From: Ferrovibrio sp.
Lineage (GTDB): Bacteria > Pseudomonadota > Alphaproteobacteria > Ferrovibrionales > Ferrovibrionaceae
Length of the DNA stretch: 51,223 nucleotides
Assembly (NCBI RefSeq): GCF_025869515.1
Contig: NZ_JAOZVR010000088.1
Location: 1-51,223, forward strand
Reading direction: 5' to 3'
The position numbers were made by a program, and so were the translations under genes. Below, piece by piece: positions 7,938-13,903 of this stretch. The notes below the pieces were generated by a model. It worked only from the letters and a program-made list of their open reading frames with translations, did not search any database and was not told the origin of the DNA. Position 1 is the stretch's first letter. Every line of letters begins with the position of its first letter.

Positions 7938-8447
7938 TTGTTCGTCTTGGATACCGACGTCATCAGTCAGCTGGCCCGACGGCGTCCCGACCCCAATGTC
8001 GTGAGCTGGCTGGCGGAACAGGCTCCTGCGGACATCACCACCACAACCGTGACCATTGAAGAACTGAAGGCTGGCATCGAGAATATCCGGCGCCAGGATG
8101 CAGACCGGGCGGCCCTCCTGGATCGCTGGCTGATGCGGATTGTCACGTTTGGCCAGCCTCAGATTCTGGCCGACACTCCGGAGGCCGCCCTGCTGTTCGG
8201 TGCTATGCGGGAAACACCAGCCTTGCGGAACTTCGTGTTCACCGGCCCGAAGGCGGGGAAGTTGGCCTTGGGGAACGACCTGAGGATAGCCGCAATTGCC
8301 ATCTGCCATCGGGCGACCGTGGTGTCCGGCAACATCCGACACTTCCTGGAAGTCCATGAGCGTTTCCCGTTGCCCGGCTTGTTTGACGTCTTCCGAGGGA
8401 TATGGGCGGTTGAGCCGGGGCAGGACCGTCAGCAAAGATTGGTTTGA
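7938..8447 (+). CDS. PIN-domain toxin (FitB/VapC-like ribonuclease)
   Basis: The product has 169 residues. PIN-domain acidic residues are visible: LDTDVIS near the start, Glu in TVTIEELKAG, Asp in LGNDLRIAAIA and the terminal SGNIRHF segment. This predicts a Mg-dependent single-strand RNA endonuclease inhibited by the upstream antitoxin. No ATG exists at the start. TTG 7938 (MFVLDTD...) is preferred because GGAG at 7926-7929 then has 8 nt spacing; TTG 7932 would leave 2-3 nt. A 10-bp hairpin follows the gene at 8465-8487. Confidence 0.85.
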   Translation: MFVLDTDVISQLARRRPDPNVVSWLAEQAPADITTTTVTIEELKAGIENIRRQDADRAALLDRWLMRIVTFGQPQILADTPEAALLFGAMRETPALRNFVFTGPKAGKLALGNDLRIAAIAICHRATVVSGNIRHFLEVHERFPLPGLFDVFRGIWAVEPGQDRQQRLV

Positions 8448-8464
8448 AAACCGAAAGGCCGTTG

Positions 8465-8487
8465 GCCGGCAGGCTTCGCCTGCCGGC
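8465..8487. terminator. Strong hairpin between convergent genes
   Basis: GCCGGCAGGC (8465-8474), loop TTC, GCCTGCCGGC (8478-8487): a perfect 10-bp stem located between the PIN toxin gene and the convergent AbiEi-like gene. There is no T-run on either side, so it is a stem-loop barrier or RNA 3' end rather than a textbook intrinsic terminator. Confidence 0.45.
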
Positions 8488-8579
8488 GGCAATCAATTAA
8501 TGGCTGGCCAGCCGATAGACGCCCCGCCCACGACCCATTCCTCCGGCTACACATATATATACTGTCAGTCCACCGCCCT

Positions 8580-9440
8580 TTACCTAAGGGAAGGTATGAA
8601 ACGGTTCGCGAGATCTAGGAGCGGGAAGACCTCTTCGCGATACCCGAGACGGTCAGCCATTTCCCGGACTTCATCCAGGTCATACCTATCAGCGTATGCT
8701 TTCAATGCACCGAACGCGATCCCATCGGAGAAGCTGGTGGCGTTCTCTTTCTTGGGGCGTAGAACCCTGTTGCGGAAGACCAGCAGGTCGCAGACCGTCC
8801 TGGCTGGGGAGGTCACCAGAACCTCATGCCCGTAAACCATATGACGATCGAAGCCGAAATGCTTTTCGGTCAGCTCCAGGTCACTGATGACCTCGTGCCA
8901 GTATCCGTCCGCTACTCCCGGAACCGACGCGTCGGGTTCTGTGGGTGGTAGCATGGCCTGCCAGTTCACAGCGATCGGCACAAACCCATCAATCGACTTT
9001 GACAGCCGCCGTCCAGCGGGAAGGGCGAGCCACAGCTCCTCTGTTTTCAGGGCGCAAATCCCGTGAAACGCGGCAGCTGTGTTGAAGCAGACGGCGAATT
9101 CGGGTCCGTGCGCTCGGATAGCCGCGATCGCGAGATGGAGCGAATCGTAGTCTCCAGGTAGGCAGTAGAGACCGTAAAGCGGACTCCAAAGGCGCCCGTC
9201 ATCCAGCATTTCTTTTATCGCAGCCCGATCGAGACCGGCATTGATGAGATCTATTGACCGAGCTGGGCCCTGTTTTTCAGCAAAGTATGCAAGAATTTGT
9301 TCAAAATGTTTTTTGTGTCGTCCCGGAGGGCGGCCAAACCGAATTTTCCGATCGTAGTTTCTTAAAGACGCCTCATCCGGCCGAGTTCGGGCTTTGTTTG
9401 CGATCGGAGAATTTGAAGTGGCGCCCAACTCGCTCGACAT
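8580..9440 (-). CDS. AbiEi-like antitoxin/transcription regulator, without visible AbiEii partner
   Basis: The product has 286 residues. After a 40-residue basic extension comes a winged-helix-like part (EQILAYFAEKQGPARSIDLI...AIKEMLDDGRLW), then YGLYCLPGDYD, VCFNTAAAFHGI and ELWLALPAGRR. This is the block pattern of AbiEi antitoxins of type IV systems (family knowledge). The C-terminal half includes SPARTVCDLLVFR, also usual. An AbiEii nucleotidyltransferase toxin normally lies next to it; neither neighbour qualifies. The first 30 codons overlap a cluster of GATCG-containing repeats, so the true start may be later than ATG 9440. Confidence 0.7.
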   Translation of the reverse strand: MSSELGATSNSPIANKARTRPDEASLRNYDRKIRFGRPPGRHKKHFEQILAYFAEKQGPARSIDLINAGLDRAAIKEMLDDGRLWSPLYGLYCLPGDYDSLHLAIAAIRAHGPEFAVCFNTAAAFHGICALKTEELWLALPAGRRLSKSIDGFVPIAVNWQAMLPPTEPDASVPGVADGYWHEVISDLELTEKHFGFDRHMVYGHEVLVTSPARTVCDLLVFRNRVLRPKKENATSFSDGIAFGALKAYADRYDLDEVREMADRLGYREEVFPLLDLANRFIPSLR

Positions 9441-9683
9441 ATTTTCGGTCCAAAAATCTTTGTTCTCCTTTGAGAATCCTTAGTGCCGTTGCAAGAGGCA
9501 AAGGATTTCTTTGTTCAGACGGCGCGGACCTCCGATCGTAACTGCAAATTCGCGATCGCAAATTCATCCGTGCGACGAAACTGCATGATCGCAAATTTGT
9601 GTTCTCAAAACTGGGCGAAGTTGACAAAGGGGTGGGGACTGCAACTTTCTACGCATCAATGCAACATCTAATTCATTTTTTTC
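9441..9683. other. Repeat-rich non-coding stretch upstream of the AbiEi-like gene
   Basis: No gene is seen in these 240 nt, which are visibly AT-richer than their surroundings. TTCTC-CTTT-GAGAA (9463-9476) is an inverted repeat just ahead of the AbiEi-like start. AATCCT (9475-9480) and AGGATT (9502-9507) flank a 21-nt segment. GATCG repeats are listed separately. This zone could hold transposon-end (TnsB) sites or regulator sites; the sequence alone does not decide. Confidence 0.45.
9532..9606. repeat. Direct repeats GATCGCAAATT and TTTGTGTTCTC
   Basis: GATCGCAAATTC (9554-9565) and GATCGCAAATTT (9587-9598) are 33 bp apart, with a related CTGCAAATTC at 9542-9551. CCGATCGTA occurs at 9532-9540 and also at 9348-9356. 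TTTGCGATCGGAGAATTTG at 9397-9415 is similar to the reverse strand of the first copies. TTTGTGTTCTC occurs at 9596-9606 and again at 9690-9700, inside the next promoter, with a shorter TTTGTTCTC at 9459-9467. The pattern suggests multiple protein-binding sites. Confidence 0.5.
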
Positions 9684-9712
9684 TTGACTTTTGTGTTCTC
9701 TTTATGTAGAGT
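9684..9712 (+). promoter_or_regulatory. Predicted promoter of the transposition locus leader
   Basis: TTGACT (9684-9689) and TAGAGT (9707-9712) are separated by 17 nt. The spacer contains a copy of the TTTGTGTTCTC repeat, a possible operator. The expected transcription start falls at about 9719, exactly on a tandem ATGATG, so the first ORF would be leaderless. This is the only good promoter between the AbiEi-like gene and tnsA. Confidence 0.5.
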
Positions 9713-9718
9713 GTTCGC

Positions 9719-9808
9719 ATGATGACCGAGAGCATTTCACACACCCTTCTCACCGCAGCTTGGACGCAGCTCCAGGCTACGGGTCATCGTATCCCCAACA
9801 TAACTTAA
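9719..9808 (+). CDS. Possible 29-residue leader ORF
   Basis: ATG ATG ACC ... TAA encodes 29 residues (MMTESISHTLLTAAWTQLQA, then TGHRIPNIT). There is no ribosome site, but the predicted promoter would start transcription at or next to the ATG, which is compatible with leaderless translation. It directly precedes the structured region and could be a leader peptide. It may equally be chance. Confidence 0.25.
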   Translation: MMTESISHTLLTAAWTQLQATGHRIPNIT

Positions 9809-9829
9809 CGGAGCTACTCCTCTACGATC

Positions 9830-10171
9830 GTGCGGGCTTGCTTTAAGCCCGCGTGCGTCGACGTGCGTTCAGTGTGCGAATGAGTAGTGCGTTAGGTCCA
9901 AAAACTTGGTCGTGAGGCAGTTTCCCGATCGACCAAGACCCGCCGGGTTCAGACGTGGAACCGGCGGACGGGAAAGCTTTGTCCAAAATTCGGACAGCGC
10001 ATTCTTGGGCGACCATCGAAGAACGAAGTTCTGTTTCAATTTCCGCAGGAAGCCGACGATGGTCGCCATGCCACGTAAATACAGAAAATCAAATTTCGAT
10101 TGGCTGTGATGCCCACCCAACATCGGGTGGGCGTCCGCCAGCCAACGAAACACTGAGGCCCAAGGAGGGCC
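9830..10171 (+). ncRNA. Predicted structured RNA leader of the Tn7-like locus
   Basis: About 340 nt without a coding frame contain a succession of exact stems. P1 9832-9839/9845-9852 (8 bp). P2 9905-9912/9930-9937 (8 bp). P3 9940-9950/9958-9967 (10 bp, one bulged G). P4 9980-9984/9992-9996. P5 10008-10018/10057-10067 (11 bp, perfect), which encloses two small hairpins 10020-10032 and 10041-10051, a branched junction. P6 10081-10107 has an internal AA/GG loop. P7 10108-10118/10125-10135 (11 bp with one GU) abuts P6 for coaxial stacking. P8 10157-10161/10167-10171 has AAGGA, the ribosome site of the next gene, in its loop. It matches no RNA I know (tmRNA, RNase P, SRP and 6S were considered). 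Independent RNA or cis-acting leader are both possible. Confidence 0.6.
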
Positions 10172-10178
10172 AACCAGT

Positions 10179-10535
10179 ATGCGAACTAGTAGCAACGCGC
10201 TCTTGAGCGTGAACGAAGAAGCTTGGCCTGTTGCCAAGCCGCGGACTGCCGGTGCTGCCGGTGGTGGCGGTGACGACATGGACCCGCCGTCCTACCCCGA
10301 CGCCCTGTTCTGGGACGTGAAGGCCGAGGTCGTCGAGCTTGACGACTACAGGCCTGGCGCCAGTGCGAAACGTCGGGCCCGGCAGAGCAAGGAAGGGTTC
10401 CGCATGGTGCTGATGTCAGGGGCGCGTACGCGCGGCCTGCGGTCACGGCACTTGGCTCGCCGTGACCTCCGGGCGATGGATCTCAGCCAAGACCCGTTCG
10501 CCCGCCGCCGTCGTAAACCCAGCAACGATAACTAA
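10179..10535 (+). CDS. Arg-rich small protein of unknown function in the Tn7-like locus
   Basis: The product has 118 residues. ATG 10179 follows AAGGAGGG (10162-10169), which lies in a small G/C hairpin, so translation may be controlled by RNA folding. The first third is low-complexity (AGAAGGGGDD), the middle acidic (DVKAEVVELDDY), and the last 55 residues carry many Arg and Lys (KRRARQ, RTRGLRSRHLARRDLR, FARRRRK), typical of nucleic-acid binding. No family was recognised. It is followed after 12 nt by the 71-aa TnsB-domain-like ORF with its own AAGGAG site, so the two form an operon. Confidence 0.55.
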   Translation: MRTSSNALLSVNEEAWPVAKPRTAGAAGGGGDDMDPPSYPDALFWDVKAEVVELDDYRPGASAKRRARQSKEGFRMVLMSGARTRGLRSRHLARRDLRAMDLSQDPFARRRRKPSNDN

Positions 10536-10547
10536 GGAGACTGCCAC

Positions 10548-10763
10548 ATGCGTACACACAGCCGTTTTCGTCGTAACGACGAGCTCACGATCGACGGTGT
10601 CGATCACACCGTCCAGGGCCGCGTGAACTGCGGGTACTTCATGGCGCTCAAGCTGCGTAAGCGGGGCTCCAGGAAGGTCCGGTACTTCCCGGAGAGCAGT
10701 ATGTGGGACATGGCACTGCAGGGCCGAGTGGTCAAGTGCCCTGCACCTGAATACGCCCACTAG
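10548..10763 (+). CDS. Stand-alone protein resembling the N-terminal domain of TnsB
   Basis: The product has 71 residues, with AAGGAG 9 nt ahead of ATG 10548. It aligns over its whole length with the first 60 residues of the TnsB encoded at 11797: RFRRNDELTIDG here against NFSRNELLEIEG there, then a hydrophobic L.L segment, a (M/L)W...L..G..(V/I) segment and a terminal (K/R)(C/V)P. This looks like a separate copy of the TnsB N-terminal domain. It could compete for TnsB partners or DNA, or act as a regulator of the tns operon; both are inference. The similarity is my reading by eye. Confidence 0.6.
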   Translation: MRTHSRFRRNDELTIDGVDHTVQGRVNCGYFMALKLRKRGSRKVRYFPESSMWDMALQGRVVKCPAPEYAH

Positions 10764-10784
10764 GTCTGGACATCTGATGGTTTG

Positions 10785-10980
10785 CCCGACGGCCGGTGTT
10801 ATCCGGCTGTCGGGTAAGCCCAACTCATCACTCCTGAAGAGGACTTCGCTTTCGAATGTGTACATATCGAATAAGCGGCAGTCCGGTCTGATGCAGTAGC
10901 ACTGCAAGGCCGGTTGCCAGAAACGGCAGCCGCCACTCAGGAGGTCCAAGGCATTACCAACATGCTGCTTATGCAGCGTG
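10785..10980 (+). ncRNA. Second structured stretch directly upstream of tnsA
   Basis: Three well-formed units occur in 200 nt. (1) 10785-10796/10803-10814 is a 12-bp stem with one GU pair and loop TGTTAT. (2) A three-way junction is closed by GCGGC 10875-10879 / GCCGC 10929-10933. It holds CCGG 10883-10886 / 10910-10913 topped by TGCAGT-AGC-ACTGCA (10892-10906), and TGCC 10915-10918 / GGCA 10925-10928. (3) 10961-10968/10973-10980 is an 8-bp stem with loop TTAT. A perfect AGGAGGT (10939-10945) lies between units 2 and 3. It may be a cis-regulatory leader of tnsA or part of the same RNA as 9830-10171. Confidence 0.5.
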
Positions 10981-11024
10981 GTCGGCAGGCTTGTGCCTTT
11001 TCACTGAGTGAGAACCCGAAGTGA
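10962..11024 (+). CDS. Possible 20-residue leader ORF before tnsA
   Basis: ATG 10962 to TGA 11022-11024 encodes MLLMQRGRQACAFSLSENPK. AGGAGGT (10939-10945) is upstream but 16 nt away, longer than usual, and the ATG is inside hairpin 10961-10980. It ends 19 nt before the preferred tnsA start, as a leader peptide would. Weak evidence. Confidence 0.2.
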   Translation: MLLMQRGRQACAFSLSENPK

Positions 11025-11043
11025 AACAGAGCCTGAGGTCACT

Positions 11044-11775
11044 ATGAGACTGCGAGCAATGGATTTGCGGGATGAAGCCCGAAACCCATCCAAACGAATG
11101 AAGCATGTGCTTCCCATGCTGAAGCGACAGTTCCCGTGCCGCCCGGAGCCATCACGTCCAATCGTGACGCGTGCTCCGCACCGGCCGGTCGGACGGTTTG
11201 TCAGCGACAAGATGCACGGACCACTTGAATGGGAGTCGTTCCTGGAATGGGACCATTTCCGAGTTCTTGAGACCGACAACTACGTGAAGGAGTACCACCC
11301 GCAACCACCGCCTATCGACTATCCGCTGGATGGTCAGACCCGCTCATACACAGCCGATGCACTGGTCCACCGGAGGGACGGCAGGCGCGTGTATGTGGAG
11401 GTCAAGTACGAGGAGGACGCCAAGCGCTTGGACAACGTGGCGAAATTCGAGGCCATCGATTCCGTATGTCGCAAACTCGGTGCCGATTTCCATGTCGCCA
11501 CCGAGAAGGAAATCCGCCGACAGCCGCGGCTCAGCAATGCGAAAGAATTGCTGCGCTACCGGCGGGTGGAATCGAAGGGGCGTCTGGAGCTCGACGTAAT
11601 GGAAGCCGTGACCACGCAGCGGCTCGTAACAGTGCGTGATTTGATGGGAGCCATCCGGCTACCAGACTCCCGGTTGGGCGAGCTCTATGCGCTCGCTCTC
11701 CGGGGGGACATCAACATCGACCTGGAGACGGCACCCCTGTCACCCGACAGCAAGGTTTTCCGTCCTTACGCCTAA
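11044..11775 (+). CDS. tnsA: TnsA-like transposon endonuclease
   Basis: The product has 243 residues. In Tn7, TnsA cuts the 5' ends of the element while TnsB joins the 3' ends, giving cut-and-paste movement (family knowledge). The restriction-enzyme-like active site is visible: Glu64 in WESFLEWD, Asp105 in YTADALV and Glu119-x-Lys121 in YVEVKYEE, with the spacing of the Tn7 enzyme. A C-terminal wing (LMGAIRLPDSRLGELYALALRGDI) matches the winged-helix part that contacts TnsC. ATG 11044 is preferred; an in-frame GTG at 11008 adds 12 residues. The gene runs 21 nt ahead of tnsB in the same operon. Confidence 0.93.
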   Translation: MRLRAMDLRDEARNPSKRMKHVLPMLKRQFPCRPEPSRPIVTRAPHRPVGRFVSDKMHGPLEWESFLEWDHFRVLETDNYVKEYHPQPPPIDYPLDGQTRSYTADALVHRRDGRRVYVEVKYEEDAKRLDNVAKFEAIDSVCRKLGADFHVATEKEIRRQPRLSNAKELLRYRRVESKGRLELDVMEAVTTQRLVTVRDLMGAIRLPDSRLGELYALALRGDINIDLETAPLSPDSKVFRPYA

Positions 11776-11796
11776 AGCCCTGGGAGGGGCTCTTGC

Positions 11797-13839
11797 ATGA
11801 CGAGTATCAACTTTTCGCGTAACGAGCTGCTCGAAATCGAAGGCGAGCAGTTCAAGGTCTTCAGCCGGACGCCACTGGGCGCGCTCAATCTTGAGCATGT
11901 CACCGGCGGATTCATGGTGACGAAGACCGATGAGGAGCTGGCCAAGCTTTGGCGCGAAGGCGACCTCATCCGCGTGCCGGACAACAAGGAGGGCACGATG
12001 TCGGACAAGGAACGTCAGGTTCTGATGGCCGACTTCTCCTCCTTGCCGGACAAGACCAAGGCGGCTGCCGAACGCAGGATGCACTATGTCCGGGCCGTGA
12101 TGCTGGCAAATCCGCTGTTCCATACCAGCGAAGCCCTGGACCCCATCATCTTCCGGGTAGCAGCGGAAATCGGCGATACAGTTGTGCCGACAGCACGCCG
12201 GGTGTCGGAATGGGTGAAGCTGTATGGGCGTAACGGTACGCCAGACCAGAGCAATATCCGCTGGCTGGCCCCCCGTTACCACCTGCGCGGCAATTCCCAG
12301 AGCCGGTTCTGCCGTGAGGTCGTCGACCTGACCTGGGACATCATCGACCGGGAGTTTCTGAGGCGGAAGCCTGAATCCGCCAAGGAAGTCCACTCGATGA
12401 TTGAGACTGCCGTCGAAAAGATGCGGGTGGACGACATCCATCCCATCTATCGGACCAAGGATGGCAAGGCTCTGCTGTATCCGAGCCTGGTTACCTTGCG
12501 CCGCTGGCTGAAGTCGATCGACAAGGAGGTCGTGACACGTACCCAGCGGGGTCCCGTCGAGGCGAAGCGTCTGCACGAACCTGTGCTGCGTGGGCCGCAG
12601 GGCGACCGTCCGCTGGGTGAGGTCGAAATCGACCACCATCTGCTCGACATCATCCTCATCGATGATGAGCGGAATATGGTGCTCGGTCGTCCATGGCTGA
12701 CACTCGGGCTCGACAGGTACACCCGTGAAATCTCGGGATACCATATCGGGTTCCATGCGCCCAGCGCGTATACGGTGGGCTTGTGCATCAAGCACATCTG
12801 TACGCCGAAGGACGGCGAGGGCGACGAGAACGGGGAGGCGAAGGCGCCCTGGCCGGTGTTTGGGGTTCCCGACACCATCATCGTCGACAACGGTGCAGAA
12901 TTCGACAGCGCCCAGTTCAATGGTGGCTGTTACGCGCTCGGCATCGATGTCGTCAGAGCGCCGGTCCGAACGCCTCAGTACAAGGGGAAGGTCGAGCGTC
13001 TGTTCGGCACGGTCGCCATGGATGTGGTCCAGAAAATCCCGGGCTATGTCCATGCGAATGTGATCAAGCGTGGCGATTACAAAGCCGAGGAGGAAGCGGT
13101 CTGCACACTTTCCGACTTCTTGGCGGCCTTCGATCTGTGGGTCCGGAAAATTTACCGGGTCCGCGAGCACCGCGGCATCGGCATGTCACCGGCTGAGAAA
13201 TGGGAGGAGGCGACCAAAAAGTATTCGGTCCGCCTTCCCTCGGATGTCAGCCAGCTGAACCTGCTGCTGACGTTGACGGCGATGCGCGCTCTGACCCGTA
13301 AGGGCATCGAGTATCGGGGTCTTGTCTACAATTCGAAGGACCCCGAGTTCCGGAAGATGATCAACCGCCCGGATAAGCCTGCGAAGGTGAATATCCGCAT
13401 CGACATCGACGACATGAGTTCGATCGTCGTCGAGGACTGGCGGGATGGCACGACCCATGTGGTGCCGTCGATCGACCCGGACTACACCAATGGCCTGCGT
13501 CTGGAAATGCACGAAATCCTGACCAACCAGGCCAAACTGAAGCGCAAGGCGCATCAGCGTGTGACGGTGCGTCAGCTCCAGCAGGCCCGCGAAGAGTTCC
13601 GCGAGTCCGTGCGTGAAATGAAGCGCAAGAAGAAACTTGCCAAGCGCCTGCTTTCGGCGATGGGCGAGGAAGCGGCCAAGTCGGGCAATCAGGGCATGCC
13701 CATTGTGCATAAGACTGAGGAGGCTCCGGTCGAGCTTCCGCTGTCCGCCAACACCGCGCCTGTGCCGCCTGCTGCGGTGAACGACGACACCGACCTTTCG
13801 GTCGTCGCGGCCAAGCTCGGCCTGAAGACGGCGGCATAA
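11797..13839 (+). CDS. tnsB: TnsB-like DDE transposase
   Basis: The product has 680 residues. RNase-H-fold catalytic triad: Asp279 (EVEIDHHLLD), Asp364 (IIVDNGAEF) and Glu400 (YKGKVERLFG), the last two 35 residues apart as in Mu/IS3/Tn7 transposases. An N-terminal domain (residues 5-60) is also encoded separately at 10548-10763. Helix-turn-helix segments follow for end binding (PTARRVSEWVKLYG). After the catalytic core come a beta barrel and a long basic coiled segment (residues 560-630: LKRKAHQRVTVRQLQQAREE...), then a TnsC-interacting tail. It catalyses strand transfer of the element's 3' ends. Confidence 0.95.
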   Translation: MTSINFSRNELLEIEGEQFKVFSRTPLGALNLEHVTGGFMVTKTDEELAKLWREGDLIRVPDNKEGTMSDKERQVLMADFSSLPDKTKAAAERRMHYVRAVMLANPLFHTSEALDPIIFRVAAEIGDTVVPTARRVSEWVKLYGRNGTPDQSNIRWLAPRYHLRGNSQSRFCREVVDLTWDIIDREFLRRKPESAKEVHSMIETAVEKMRVDDIHPIYRTKDGKALLYPSLVTLRRWLKSIDKEVVTRTQRGPVEAKRLHEPVLRGPQGDRPLGEVEIDHHLLDIILIDDERNMVLGRPWLTLGLDRYTREISGYHIGFHAPSAYTVGLCIKHICTPKDGEGDENGEAKAPWPVFGVPDTIIVDNGAEFDSAQFNGGCYALGIDVVRAPVRTPQYKGKVERLFGTVAMDVVQKIPGYVHANVIKRGDYKAEEEAVCTLSDFLAAFDLWVRKIYRVREHRGIGMSPAEKWEEATKKYSVRLPSDVSQLNLLLTLTAMRALTRKGIEYRGLVYNSKDPEFRKMINRPDKPAKVNIRIDIDDMSSIVVEDWRDGTTHVVPSIDPDYTNGLRLEMHEILTNQAKLKRKAHQRVTVRQLQQAREEFRESVREMKRKKKLAKRLLSAMGEEAAKSGNQGMPIVHKTEEAPVELPLSANTAPVPPAAVNDDTDLSVVAAKLGLKTAA

Positions 13840-13903
13840 GTTCAGCCCAGTTCAGTGCGTAGCGTGCGTACCAACCATCCCATCAACAACGAATGAGGCC
13901 TGC

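Noticed and set aside
9830..10171. Known housekeeping RNA (tmRNA, RNase P, SRP, 6S)
   Set aside because: No tmRNA tag or tRNA-like end, no RNase P core motifs, and the wrong size and shape for SRP or 6S RNA. The loop TTCAGAC in P3 is not a proper T-loop.
11740..13170. 476-aa open frame on the minus strand
   Set aside because: It is antisense to tnsB, whose DDE motifs are unambiguous; the composition is that of a shadow frame in GC-rich DNA. The same applies to 13883-14929 (antisense to tnsC) and 25572-26423 (out of frame in guaB).
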